Assembly (NCBI GenBank): GCA_038238115.1
Contig: JBBRYB010000024.1
Coordinates: 1-53,755, forward strand
Direction: 5' to 3'
Length of the DNA stretch: 53,755 nt
From: JBBRYB01 sp038238115
GTDB taxonomy: Bacteria; Actinomycetota; Actinomycetes; Propionibacteriales; Nocardioidaceae
In this document: piece after piece, positions 31,002 through 40,156 of the stretch
How the letters are laid out: each line of letters starts with the position of its first letter
Position numbering within the stretch: position 1 is the stretch's first letter
Notes under the pieces: model-generated
What the model was told of the DNA's origin: nothing
Seen by the model: the letters and a program-made list of their open reading frames with translations, nothing else
The model's database searches: none
Position numbers and translations under genes: made by a program

Positions 31002-31864
31002 TGCGATTCAGCACGGTGCGGACCGCGGGCGGCCTACGCGCCGCCCGGGTTGACGGAGCGGGGGACGACGCGGAGCTGACACTGCTGCCGTTTCCGGACG
31101 TACGCTCACTCCTCGAGCAGGAAGACTGGCGGGATGCAGGCGCGGCTGGAGGCGAGTCTGCCGGCACTTTGGGAGCCGCGGCCCTGGCGCCGGTGGTGCC
31201 CGCTCCGTCCAAGATCTTGTGCCTGGGCCTGAATTACCGCTCGCACATCGAGGAGTTGGGGCGCGAGCTGCCAACTCATCCGACGTTGTTCAGCAAGGAC
31301 GCACAGACTCTGCTCGGACCGCGCGACGATCTCGTTCTGCCTGCGGCCTCCGACCAGCCCGACTGGGAAGCTGAGCTCGCGGTGGTCGTCGGCGCTCGGA
31401 TCCGCCATGCAAACGTTGAGCAAGCCAGGTCTTCGATCGCCGGGTACACGATGCTCAACGACGTTTCCATGCGTGACTGGCAATGGCGCACCACCCAATG
31501 GCTGCAGGGCAAGATGTTCCAGGCGAGCACGCCGCTGGGCCCGGTGCTCGTCACACCGGACGAACTGGCGCACGTGGACGGCCGCGTGGACGTACGGGTC
31601 ACGTGCCAGGTGGACGAGGAGCTGAAGCAGGATGCGCGCACCTCCGACCTGCTCTTTCCACCGGCCGAGGTGCTGTCCTACATCTCGACTTTCACCACTC
31701 TCAACCCGGGAGACGTCGTCTCGATGGGTACCTCAGGCGGCATCGGGTCAGCCTCCACCCCACCAGTGTTCCTGCACGACGGTCAGACAGTCGTGGTGCG
31801 CGGTGAGGGCGTTGGTGCGTGTGTGACCCGTTGTGTCAAGGAAGCCGGACGGACGACGACATGA
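31001..31864 (+). CDS. fumarylacetoacetate-hydrolase-family protein (acylpyruvate hydrolase)
   Basis: The 287-residue protein has the FAH fold: KILCLGLNYRSHIEELG, metal ligands in the DWEAELAVVVG segment and later GYTMLNDVSMRDWQW, and the C-terminal GDVVSMGTSGGIG. Right after a gentisate-type dioxygenase the expected job is hydrolysis of fumarylpyruvate or maleylpyruvate to pyruvate and a C4 acid. The stop overlaps the next ATG (ATGA). Confidence 0.88.
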   Translation: MRFSTVRTAGGLRAARVDGAGDDAELTLLPFPDVRSLLEQEDWRDAGAAGGESAGTLGAAALAPVVPAPSKILCLGLNYRSHIEELGRELPTHPTLFSKDAQTLLGPRDDLVLPAASDQPDWEAELAVVVGARIRHANVEQARSSIAGYTMLNDVSMRDWQWRTTQWLQGKMFQASTPLGPVLVTPDELAHVDGRVDVRVTCQVDEELKQDARTSDLLFPPAEVLSYISTFTTLNPGDVVSMGTSGGIGSASTPPVFLHDGQTVVVRGEGVGACVTRCVKEAGRTTT

Positions 31865-32373
31865 GCGTCGCCGGGGCAGCCGCTGAACTCACCGCCGACC
31901 AGGTCAGGGCCGACAACGCCGAGCTGGATCGGCGGTTGCTCACGCTGAGTCGAGAACTGCGCATCGAGTTTCTCCCCGCGCACGACGGTGATGATGCCTG
32001 GTCAGCTGCCCAGCTGCTGGCGCACCTGGGCGAGTTCCCCAGGTTCTTCGCCGCCGATCTTCGCCGCCTCTTCGCCGACTCGACTCAACTGATCGGCCGA
32101 ACTCTCGAGCACGACGAACGCCTCGCCGCAGTGGCCGCAGCTGAAGGCAGGGACCTTCCCGAGCTGATCCAGGGCATGGAGGAGGCCTTCGCCGACATGG
32201 CGGACGCCCTGGACGGCCTAGAGGACCACCACCTCGAGGAAATGACGCAGAACAAGAAGTACGGTGCCGAGCCGCTGACCGCGTTCCTGGACCGGTACGT
32301 GCTGGGGCACAAGCGCGGACACCTCAACCAACTGAGCCGCGAGACACCCGCCGGGCGGGCAGCGTCGGATTGA
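31861..32373 (+). CDS. DinB-fold metalloprotein, possible thiol-dependent maleylpyruvate isomerase
   Basis: The 170-residue four-helix protein has the DinB metal triad: H55 in AQLLAHLGEF, and H150 and H154 in LGHKRGHLNQL. Mycothiol-dependent maleylpyruvate isomerase also has a DinB-type N-terminal domain. The gene is fused by ATGA overlap to the FAH-family hydrolase behind gentisate dioxygenase, the very place where an isomerase is needed. It lacks the extra C-terminal domain of the known mycothiol-dependent isomerase, so the assignment is inference. Confidence 0.65.
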   Translation: MSVAGAAAELTADQVRADNAELDRRLLTLSRELRIEFLPAHDGDDAWSAAQLLAHLGEFPRFFAADLRRLFADSTQLIGRTLEHDERLAAVAAAEGRDLPELIQGMEEAFADMADALDGLEDHHLEEMTQNKKYGAEPLTAFLDRYVLGHKRGHLNQLSRETPAGRAASD

Positions 32374-32392
32374 GATCCGCTGGGGCACCCCG

Positions 32393-34330
32393 CTACGCGC
32401 GCTGAGACTCCTCCGGTCCGCCGAGGTGGTCGGAGAACCACCTCACGGTCCGGTCCAGGAAGTCCGCTCGGTGCTCTGGCGGCCCGACCACGAAAAACAT
32501 GTGGGAGCCGCCCGGGTACCGTGCGTACTCCGCCTCGCAGCCTGCCTTCTTGAGCGCCACGAACATCTGCTCGCTCTGGCCGATGGGACAGCGCTGGTCA
32601 GCCTCGCCGTGGAAGATGAGGGTCGGGGTCGTCGTCCGGTGTGCGAACGTGGAAGGCGAGTGTGCGGCGTACCACTCTGGGTCCGAGTGCGGAGGGCCGC
32701 CCGCATGCCTTTCCATGCCGTTGTAGCCGACGTCGCTGGTGCCGTAGTAGGACTCGATGTCGAAGATGGGCTCGCCGCAAACGGCCGCCGCGAAGCGGTC
32801 GGTCTGTGAGATGGCCCAGGCGGTGAGGTAGCCGCCGTAGCTGATTCCGAAGATCCCGGTGCGGCCGGGGTCCGCGTATGGCCGGGCGATGACGGAGTCC
32901 AGCGTGGCCAGCAGGTCGGCGAAGTCCCCGTGGCCCCAGTCGCGAACGACGCCCTGCGCGAAGTCGCGACCGTAGGAGCTCGAGCCACGCGGGTTGGCTG
33001 CCAAAACGAGGAACCCGTTGGTCGCCAGGCACTGTTGATGGGCCAGGAAGCGGTATCCGTGGCAAGCCGTTGGCCCACCGTGGACGTCGAGGACCAGCGG
33101 ATAGCGCCGGCCCGGGTTGAAGTCCGGCGGCTTCAGGAGCCAGCCGTCGATCGTGACATCACCGTTGCGTGCCTGGAGGTACTCCCATGACGCAGGCGGG
33201 TTCTCTCCGAGCAACCGCGCCGCGTGGTGGGTTACATCGTGGTGACGGCCGCTCACCGAGTCGTAGACGACGACCTCACTGGGCGACGAGAGTGTGCTCC
33301 GGACTTGGACGAAACGCCGACGGGAGCGATCCGGTTTCAGGCCAGTGTTCCAGGACGGCCAACGCCCCAGCACCTCGACAGCCCCCCGCTCGGTGTCGAG
33401 CTTCTCGATCCCGCTCGCGCCGCCGCGGATTGCGTGGAAGAGGACCTGGTGGGCGTTGAGCCACACCGGGTGCGACTCCAGCTCGGCGCCGAGGTCGTCT
33501 GTGAGCCGTCGTGTCGTCCCGGTCGCAAGCTCATACACGAAGAAGTCGAGCTGGAACGTGTGCTCGGGATCGGCGGCGTAGACGATCCGATCGCCCGCAG
33601 GCGACCAAGCCCAGTGGTCGAGAGGCCCGCTCGCCGACGTCACCGCCTTGGTCTCGCCGGAGTCGACGTGCATCAGCGCCAGTTGCGCGCCCCCGCGATC
33701 CGTTCGCGCCACCCGCACCGCGAGCCAGCGGCCGTCGGGGCCTCCCCAGCACGGCGAATCATGGTCGAACGGATCCGCAGTGAGGCGGCGGCGGCTACCC
33801 GTCGTGACGTCGACGACGAACAGGTGCGAGCGCCTGTTGCCGACGTACCCACGCCCATCCTGCTTGTAGTCGATCCTCCGTGTCACTCGCACCGGTGGAG
33901 CGGCGGCGGGCCGCTCCTGCTCTGCTGGGTTATCAGGGTCGCACTCGCTCGTGTAGGCGATGCGTCCACCGTCCAGCGACCACGCGAGCTCGTCGATGTC
34001 CCGGCCGTGTGTGGTGAGCTCCCGTGGCTCCGCCCCCGGCTCTGCCGAGACAACGAAGAGACCGCGGCCGTTCGTAGCCCTTCCGGTGAATGCCAGCGCA
34101 TCCCCGTCAGGCGACCAGTGAACACCACCCGCCTCGAGCTCTGCTGGGGTCAGCAGGCGGCGATTGCCGCCGTCGGCGTCGCAGAGCCATGTCTCGGCAC
34201 GGCGTGCGTGCGTGCTCGGATCGATGCTGCGCAGCGTATAGACGATCCGTTCCCCGTCGGGCGAGATGTCGGGGTCGCCGGGCGTCGTCAAGTCGTAAAC
34301 GAGCATGTCGGGACTGAGCGGGGCTCTCAC
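32393..34330 (-). CDS. S9 family peptidase (acylaminoacyl-peptidase/prolyl oligopeptidase type)
   Basis: The 645-residue enzyme has an N-terminal beta-propeller (WD40-like PD40 motifs such as DISPDGERIVY and HWSPDGDALAFTG) and a C-terminal alpha/beta-hydrolase domain from about residue 395. The triad is visible: Ser in GIFGISYGGYLTAW, Asp in FHGEADQRCP, His in PGGSHMFF. No signal peptide is seen, so it is probably cytosolic and trims imported peptides. The ATG overlaps the asparaginase stop (ATGA). Confidence 0.9.
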   Translation of the reverse strand: MRAPLSPDMLVYDLTTPGDPDISPDGERIVYTLRSIDPSTHARRAETWLCDADGGNRRLLTPAELEAGGVHWSPDGDALAFTGRATNGRGLFVVSAEPGAEPRELTTHGRDIDELAWSLDGGRIAYTSECDPDNPAEQERPAAAPPVRVTRRIDYKQDGRGYVGNRRSHLFVVDVTTGSRRRLTADPFDHDSPCWGGPDGRWLAVRVARTDRGGAQLALMHVDSGETKAVTSASGPLDHWAWSPAGDRIVYAADPEHTFQLDFFVYELATGTTRRLTDDLGAELESHPVWLNAHQVLFHAIRGGASGIEKLDTERGAVEVLGRWPSWNTGLKPDRSRRRFVQVRSTLSSPSEVVVYDSVSGRHHDVTHHAARLLGENPPASWEYLQARNGDVTIDGWLLKPPDFNPGRRYPLVLDVHGGPTACHGYRFLAHQQCLATNGFLVLAANPRGSSSYGRDFAQGVVRDWGHGDFADLLATLDSVIARPYADPGRTGIFGISYGGYLTAWAISQTDRFAAAVCGEPIFDIESYYGTSDVGYNGMERHAGGPPHSDPEWYAAHSPSTFAHRTTTPTLIFHGEADQRCPIGQSEQMFVALKKAGCEAEYARYPGGSHMFFVVGPPEHRADFLDRTVRWFSDHLGGPEESQRA

Positions 34331-35373
34331 GTCGCCACCAGCGGGACAGGGTCGTCAGCTGCCCTCAACGTGAATACCGGTCGGACGTGACCCACGTCGC
34401 GTCCAGACAAGGCACGCAGGCGTGGGCTGGCATGCTCACCGAGCGCCTCGATCTGCGCACCGTCGAGAACGCCGAGCTGTCGCAGAGCCTCGATGGTGGC
34501 AACCGACCCCGGCCGCCCGGCCGAGGGGACCGATGACCCGTCCTCCACCTTGACTGCGACGCCGATGCCTTGGGCCAGACCGACGCACTCGACCCCGCCA
34601 GCACCGCCCTTTGCTAGTGCCTGCCCGCGCCCAGCGGCGATCAGATCCGTGTCGAATCGGCACCGTCCACCGACGAGGTACGGCTCGGCCAGCATCGCGT
34701 CGCGCACCGTGCCAGCGGCGCTTGCGTGCGGCTCACCGACCACTTCGGGCGTCATCAGGCGGGCGTAGGCCAGCGCCATGTGGTAAACGCTGATCCCGTA
34801 GCAGGGAGCACCGCAGCCATCGATGCCGAGCTCGATGTCGTCGGTGTCGAGGCCCGTGAAGAGTGCCACGTTGCGCACAATCTCCCGTTGAGCCGGGTGC
34901 TCTGACGAGGCATAGCCGGCCCGTTCCGCCCGCAGCAGCATCGCGAGTGCCAGCATGCCGGCGTGATTGCCTGAGCAGTTGTTGTGGAGCGCGTTCGGCT
35001 CCGATCCGGCACGAATGAGGGCGGCCGCATGCTCGACATCGAGCGGTGGGTGGATGCCGCACGAGAGGTCGTCTGCGCTGCACCCGATGCGCTCGAGCAG
35101 GGCGCGAGCTTGTTCGACGTGGACTGGCTCGGCGCTGTGCGAGCCACAGATCAGTGCGACGTCTTTCGTCGAAAGCGCCCACCGGGAGATCCCTCCGCCG
35201 TACAGGAGCGGCATCGCCTGGAAGGGCTTGGCCGCCGATCGCCAATACGTGATGGTTGCCGTGTCCCCTACGGACGCACGAACCCTGCCCGACGCGTCGA
35301 CCACCGCAATGTCGCCGCGGTGCACTACCTCGACGAGTTCACCGCGCACGACCTCAACAAGGGGTGCGCTCAT
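34327..35373 (-). CDS. asparaginase (AnsA-like, asparaginase II family)
   Basis: The 348-residue protein starts at ATG 35373-35371, 17 nt after the SMP-30 stop; a longer frame exists but would overlap that gene. Family blocks are clear: RSAAKPFQAMPLLYGGG, ICGSHSAEPVH, LHNNCSGNHAGML and GIDGCGAPCYGIS. Members hydrolyse L-asparagine or related amides. Together with the S9 peptidase and the Dpp-type importer it suggests amino-acid and peptide scavenging. Confidence 0.85.
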   Translation of the reverse strand: MSAPLVEVVRGELVEVVHRGDIAVVDASGRVRASVGDTATITYWRSAAKPFQAMPLLYGGGISRWALSTKDVALICGSHSAEPVHVEQARALLERIGCSADDLSCGIHPPLDVEHAAALIRAGSEPNALHNNCSGNHAGMLALAMLLRAERAGYASSEHPAQREIVRNVALFTGLDTDDIELGIDGCGAPCYGISVYHMALAYARLMTPEVVGEPHASAAGTVRDAMLAEPYLVGGRCRFDTDLIAAGRGQALAKGGAGGVECVGLAQGIGVAVKVEDGSSVPSAGRPGSVATIEALRQLGVLDGAQIEALGEHASPRLRALSGRDVGHVRPVFTLRAADDPVPLVAT

Positions 35374-35392
35374 CCGCCTCACCGCCAATCTG

Positions 35393-36295
35393 TCAGCCGC
35401 CGAACAGCCGGGGCGCTCGCCCGCGGCTTCCAGGTCGGAACCGGAACACACCACCTGCGAGCGGTTGGCGCCGCAGACTTTCACCAGCTAGACCCTCCGC
35501 GGCCGTGGTGACATAGAGCTCGTCCAGGTCAGCACCGCCGAACGTACAGCTCGTCACTTGGGTGACCGGGAGCTTGACGACCGTGTCGAGCCTGCCGTCG
35601 GGCGTATAGCGATGGAGCGCGGACCCGCCCCAGAGGGCGACCCAGACGAAGCCCTCGGCGTCGACGGTCAGTCCGTCGGGCATCCCCTCCGTCGGGGGGA
35701 TGTCGACGAGGCGTCTGCGGTTGATGAGTGCGGTGCTCTCCGGGTCGTAGTCGAAGACGTCGATGCCTGCCTCGAGGCTGTCGACGTAGTACACCGTGTT
35801 CTCGTCCAACGACCAGTCGAGGCCGTTGGGCATCGTCGCGTTGGGGACGACCTTCCGCACCTGCAGATCCGTGTCGAGGCGGTAGAGGGCCCCGGCGTGT
35901 GGCGTCTCATCGATCGCCATCGTCCCAGCCCAGAACCTACCCGCCGGGTCGCACTTGCCGTCGTTCATGCGGCTGCCCGGCCGGTCGGCCTCGACACACT
36001 GGACGAGACGGACTTCGCGGCTTCCCGCGTCCAGCAGACCGAAGCCATCGCGCACCGCGAGCACCAGACCGCCGGACGCTCGCAGCCCCACGGCCCCCAC
36101 AGGTTGTCCCACCGTGAGCGGCTCGTCGCGGCCGGTGGCGGGCTCAAGCCTGTGGACAAGCCCTCGTGGGATGTCTACCCACAAGAGTTCCCTGCGTTCC
36201 GCGTCCCACACTGGGCTCTCGCCCACCGCAGCGCCGGCGTCCAGCACGAGCTCGACCTCGACAGCCTCATGCACGGTCGGCATCGTGGCCTCCAC
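35393..36295 (-). CDS. SMP-30/gluconolactonase-family lactonase
   Basis: The 300-residue six-bladed propeller has the metal ligands of the family: Glu in VGESPVWDAERRELLWVD (written as the GESPVW motif), Asn in RMNDGKCDPAGRFWAGTM, Asn in MPNGLDWS and Asp in MPDGLTVD. It would open sugar lactones. It overlaps the rhamnosidase gene by 29 nt (ATG 36295) or by 17 nt if the internal ATG at 36283 is used. A sugar-acid route fits the IlvD-type dehydratase further along. Confidence 0.88.
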   Translation of the reverse strand: MEATMPTVHEAVEVELVLDAGAAVGESPVWDAERRELLWVDIPRGLVHRLEPATGRDEPLTVGQPVGAVGLRASGGLVLAVRDGFGLLDAGSREVRLVQCVEADRPGSRMNDGKCDPAGRFWAGTMAIDETPHAGALYRLDTDLQVRKVVPNATMPNGLDWSLDENTVYYVDSLEAGIDVFDYDPESTALINRRRLVDIPPTEGMPDGLTVDAEGFVWVALWGGSALHRYTPDGRLDTVVKLPVTQVTSCTFGGADLDELYVTTAAEGLAGESLRRQPLAGGVFRFRPGSRGRAPRLFGG

Positions 36296-38675
36296 CGCTG
36301 GCGAGGTGATGGCGGCCGGGGCCTACGTCGCAGCCATGGGCGGTGACCGTCATGCCTGCGGGGACGTCAAGAGTGAGATCGTTCCCCTCGACGGCGACTG
36401 TGAGCCACCCGCGTGGTGTCGGCACACGACCGGACACCCGTGCGAGCGAACCCAGGTAGGGATCGACGACGGCCCGACCGTAGCCGGGACTCGCCGGACG
36501 CGTACCCAACACGTACGACGTCAGGTCGTACGTCGGGCTCGCCGACCAACCGTGGCAGCGGCTGGAGGTTCCCGGCGCTGCATCCCAGAACTCCTGGAAC
36601 GTCCCGTTGCCCGGAATGAGCCGCCACCGAAGCAGACTCTCCAGGATGAGGTCACGCCGGCCGTACCGGAAGAGTGCCTCGTGGAGGAAGCGGCAGGACC
36701 AGGGCTGAGCGGCGACGACGTCTACCTCAGGATTGAAGTTGTCCGGTGGCCGGTACTGGAAGTTCGGAACCGCCTCGGCGTGCGGATCGTCGACGGTGGC
36801 GGACAGGGAGGCTGGGGTGGCCGTGACGACCAGTCGACCGAGACCGTGAGCGGCCGGCTCGACGATCCTCGGGATGAGACCGGCCACGCGGTCATCGGGA
36901 ACCAATCCGGCCAGCAGGGCGGTGGCGTTGGTCTGTTGGCTGATGCGACGGCTGGGACCGTGGTCGCCGACCGCGTCGACGTACACCTCACGGGCAGGAT
37001 CCCACAGTGCCTCGAAGGCGCTCCGCGTCCTGCTCAGCAGCTCCGCGACGTCGCCCGCGCCCGGAAGGTCCGCGTAGGCCTCGAGAGCGGCCGCGTAGAG
37101 GGCGTCGTGCATGCCGGTCACGACGTCGCGGTCCACCTGAGCCCAGTCGAGGAACACCCAGCCGGGGAAGTTCTCGAGCAGACCGCTCGAACCACGTTGG
37201 TGCTCGTAGCGCGCGATGATCCCGTCCGCGATGGGGAGCTGGCTGCGGACGAAGTCCGCATCACCGGAGTATTGCCAGTAAGAAGCGAGCGCGCGGATCC
37301 AGTGCAGCGAGTACTCGGGCATCGTGAATCCGATCCGCGCGAAGTCGCAGCCGGCGGCACCAGCGAGAAGCCCGCTCGGGAAGCGGCTCCGCGCGGTGAG
37401 AGCCAGGTGATGGCGGACGAGTCGCCAGTCCGGATTCGTCACGTAGGAGACCAGCATCTGCACGTACGAGTCGGCGACCCATGCCCGCTGTTCGCGTCCA
37501 GGGCAGTCGAGGAAGGCGTCCGTCGAGCAGACGTCCACCGTCCGGGCTCCGACGGCCCAGAGCTCGCTGTAACGGTCAACGTCACAGCTGAAACCGGCAC
37601 CGGGCTCGCGAGGATAGATCGCCTCCTCGGCCTCGAGCACGACGTCGAGGTCCGGCGGACTGTGAACGGCCAAATACCGGAACCCGACCGGGTCGAAGAA
37701 GGTGACCTCCTCCTGCGACCGTCCGGCCACCAGATAGCGGGCCACCCAGTCCCGAGGACTCGTCTCCGGTAGTCCGTCCGCTCGGAGATCCTCTCCCGCG
37801 ACGACATCCACAACGCAGCCGGCCGAGGGCGCGTCTGCGCCTCGCACCCGCAACCGGACGTGCGCCAGCGTCAGACGACCCGCGTCCCAGACGGTGACCT
37901 GGCGCTCGCCGTTATCGTCCAGCTCGAGCGACGACCAGGCTGCCACCGGGTCGCCGGTCATCTCGACCCGCACCGGACGTCCCGGTGCGAGCTGGCGTGG
38001 CTTGAGCAGGGTCGAGGTGAGCTGCGGAATCGGACGGCGGAGCGGCGACGCGTACGGCGCCGCAGGCGGCCGGTCTAGGACGGTCCCGTGACCGCGACCC
38101 GACACCACGACTGCCCTCCCCCAGCGCTCCTCGTCGGCTTCCGCGTCGTGGAGCCCGGCCGGGGCGAGCCGTCCGTCGAGAACCTCGGACGGCACCGCAT
38201 GCATCCCGCCGCCCTGTTGCGGCAACCACGGAGACGGTGCCGCCCGCCAGCTCTCGTCGGTGACGACGTCCACGGCGGCCGCCTGGGCGGTCTCGAAGCA
38301 GAACGATCCCCGCCCGAGCGTCCCTAGCGGCGACGCCGGCAACCACCAGGGCCCCGCCTGCCCGTAGTAGCGGCAGAGCGCGACGAGCACGTTGGTTCCC
38401 ACCACGAGCAGCGGGGCGAGCTCGTAGTCGTCCCATCCGAGGAACTCCGGCTCGCCGCGGACGGGTCCACGTCCGACCAGCTCGCCGTTCAGGAAGAGGA
38501 CATACCGCGAGTCGCACGTCGCCCGGGCCGGCAACGACGGCGGCAGCTCGTCCAGGCGGAAGCTCCGACGTACGTAGACGGTGCGGCCCTCTGCCTCCGT
38601 CGACCGCCACCAAAACGCTTCTCGGGGCGCACGGTCCCAGATCCAGCGACCCCGCCAACCCTCGTCCCACAGCAT
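36267..38675 (-). CDS. GH78-type alpha-L-rhamnosidase
   Basis: The 802-residue glycoside hydrolase has an N-terminal beta-sandwich (VYVRRSFRL, YVLFLNGELVGRGP), an (alpha/alpha)6 catalytic barrel with the block DCPGREQRAWVADSY, where GH78 enzymes place catalytic acids, and a C-terminal beta domain (GTSSRCHGWSASPTYDLTSY; VPTPRGWLTV). No signal peptide is visible, so it would act on imported rhamnosides. Its ATG follows the SnoaL-like stop directly. Confidence 0.85.
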   Translation of the reverse strand: MLWDEGWRGRWIWDRAPREAFWWRSTEAEGRTVYVRRSFRLDELPPSLPARATCDSRYVLFLNGELVGRGPVRGEPEFLGWDDYELAPLLVVGTNVLVALCRYYGQAGPWWLPASPLGTLGRGSFCFETAQAAAVDVVTDESWRAAPSPWLPQQGGGMHAVPSEVLDGRLAPAGLHDAEADEERWGRAVVVSGRGHGTVLDRPPAAPYASPLRRPIPQLTSTLLKPRQLAPGRPVRVEMTGDPVAAWSSLELDDNGERQVTVWDAGRLTLAHVRLRVRGADAPSAGCVVDVVAGEDLRADGLPETSPRDWVARYLVAGRSQEEVTFFDPVGFRYLAVHSPPDLDVVLEAEEAIYPREPGAGFSCDVDRYSELWAVGARTVDVCSTDAFLDCPGREQRAWVADSYVQMLVSYVTNPDWRLVRHHLALTARSRFPSGLLAGAAGCDFARIGFTMPEYSLHWIRALASYWQYSGDADFVRSQLPIADGIIARYEHQRGSSGLLENFPGWVFLDWAQVDRDVVTGMHDALYAAALEAYADLPGAGDVAELLSRTRSAFEALWDPAREVYVDAVGDHGPSRRISQQTNATALLAGLVPDDRVAGLIPRIVEPAAHGLGRLVVTATPASLSATVDDPHAEAVPNFQYRPPDNFNPEVDVVAAQPWSCRFLHEALFRYGRRDLILESLLRWRLIPGNGTFQEFWDAAPGTSSRCHGWSASPTYDLTSYVLGTRPASPGYGRAVVDPYLGSLARVSGRVPTPRGWLTVAVEGNDLTLDVPAGMTVTAHGCDVGPGRHHLASGGGHDADRA

Positions 38676-39050
38676 TCAGCCCGGGTCCGTCCGCGCGACC
38701 GCCGCCGGGTCGAAGTATGCCCGCGCCCACTCGAACTTGCCATCACGCACTCGTACGACGTTGACACCCCGGAAGCGGTGACGCCGTCCCGCGTCGTCCA
38801 CGAGGACCGCTTCCCACTCCAGCGACGCCTCGGCACCGTTGCGTACCTCGTGCACGATCTGGACCTCAAGACCCGGGTACTCCTGCATCTCGTCGACGTA
38901 GAACGTCGCGATCTCCTCCCGGCCGACCAGCGGCGTCCCGGACGGCGGGTGCACGACCGCATCCGCATGGTAATGGTCGAGCACCGCGTCGAGGTCGCGC
39001 CTGCATTCGGCAGCCCAATACGATTGTGCGACCTCGCGCGGAGTCTCCAT
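38676..39050 (-). CDS. SnoaL/NTF2-like protein
   Basis: The 124-residue protein has the NTF2-like cone pattern: an N-terminal helix (VAQSYWAAECRRDLDAVLDHY), HPPSGTPLVGREEIATFY, and C-terminal strands. Members include polyketide cyclases and small hydrolases, and many have no known activity. It is first in the operon with GH78, SMP-30, asparaginase and S9 peptidase, and divergent from the MBL-fold gene. Confidence 0.8.
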   Translation of the reverse strand: METPREVAQSYWAAECRRDLDAVLDHYHADAVVHPPSGTPLVGREEIATFYVDEMQEYPGLEVQIVHEVRNGAEASLEWEAVLVDDAGRRHRFRGVNVVRVRDGKFEWARAYFDPAAVARTDPG

Positions 39051-39116
39051 TCAGGCGATGCTAGAGTCCTTGCTGTTCATCGTCAAGAACGTCTATCTGT
39101 AGCAAAGAATGCATCC

Positions 39117-40097
39117 ATGGCAGCAATCCCCCTGGAACCAGTCGACTCCCTCAGTATCACGATGCTCGTCGACAACCTCACGGACGTCTTCATGCCGGAC
39201 CAAGGGCCGGCCCGGCGCTTCTCCTTCACCGCTGGCTCGGTTCCTCGCCGTACGGTGGGCACGCTCGACGGGGAGGTCATCGAGCAGCTGCACGGCGAGC
39301 ACGGCTTCTCGGCCCTCCTGACGATCGGCAAGGACGGACGCGAGCACAAGGTCCTCTTCGACACCGGGGTCAGCCCGGACGGGCTCATCCAGAACATGCG
39401 GTTCCTCGAGATCGCGCCGGACGAGGTTGAGGTGATCGTCTTGAGCCACGGTCACTTCGACCACACAAGCGGGCTCGACGGGTTCATCCGGGCGATCGGT
39501 CGAGCCAATCTGCCCGTGCTGATCCATCCCGACTTCTGGAGCCGCCGGCGGCTGCGGCTGCCCGGCCGTGAACCTTTCGAGCTTCCGTCCACCAGCCGTT
39601 CGGCGCTCGAGGGGGCGGGTTTCGACATCGTCGAAGAGCGCCAGCCGTCGTTCCTTTTCGAGCACTCGTTGCTCGTCACCGGGGAGATCGACAGAACGAA
39701 TGACTTCGAGCACGGGTTTCCTTTGCAGGACGCATGGAACGGCCAACAGTGGGAGCCGGACCCGCTCGTGCTGGACGACCAGGCCCTGATCCTGAGCGTG
39801 CGCGGTCGGGGACTCGTCGTCCTCACCGGCTGCGGTCATGCCGGTGTCGTCAACACCGTCCGTTATGCCCAACGGCTCACAGGGACCGAACGCATCCACG
39901 CGATCATCGGCGGGTTTCACCTCAATGGGCCACTCTTCGAGCCGCTGATTCCTTCCGTACGAGCCGCGTTCGCGGACTTCGGGCCACAGGTGATCGTGCC
40001 GGCGCACTGCACAGGCTGGCGTGCCACCCATGCGCTCGCAGCGGCGTTCCCGGACGCAGTCGTCCCGAGCTGCGTCGGCACAACATTCGAACTCTGA
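39117..40097 (+). CDS. MBL-fold metallohydrolase
   Basis: The 326-residue protein has the metallo-beta-lactamase motif SHGHFDHTSG, a second ligand His in TGCGHAGVVNTV and a third in GGFHLNGPLF. It resembles the family of the methanopterin-type aminobenzene 5'-phosphate synthases (COG1237); most bacterial members have unknown substrates. ATG 39117 was chosen because similarity starts there. Confidence 0.8.
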   Translation: MAAIPLEPVDSLSITMLVDNLTDVFMPDQGPARRFSFTAGSVPRRTVGTLDGEVIEQLHGEHGFSALLTIGKDGREHKVLFDTGVSPDGLIQNMRFLEIAPDEVEVIVLSHGHFDHTSGLDGFIRAIGRANLPVLIHPDFWSRRRLRLPGREPFELPSTSRSALEGAGFDIVEERQPSFLFEHSLLVTGEIDRTNDFEHGFPLQDAWNGQQWEPDPLVLDDQALILSVRGRGLVVLTGCGHAGVVNTVRYAQRLTGTERIHAIIGGFHLNGPLFEPLIPSVRAAFADFGPQVIVPAHCTGWRATHALAAAFPDAVVPSCVGTTFEL

Positions 40098-40156
40098 ACG
40101 TCGCGGCCGAGTCCACAGCCTGGATCCAGCTTGGGCTAGCGCGAACAACGACGAGG

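Noticed and set aside
35955..37772. 605-residue plus-strand frame
   Set aside because: Antisense to the rhamnosidase and SMP-30 genes, without family features.
39061..39110. TTGCT...AGCAA and GTTC...GAAC inverted repeats before the MBL-fold gene
   Set aside because: Short arms with long spacers and no regulator gene nearby; chance is likely.
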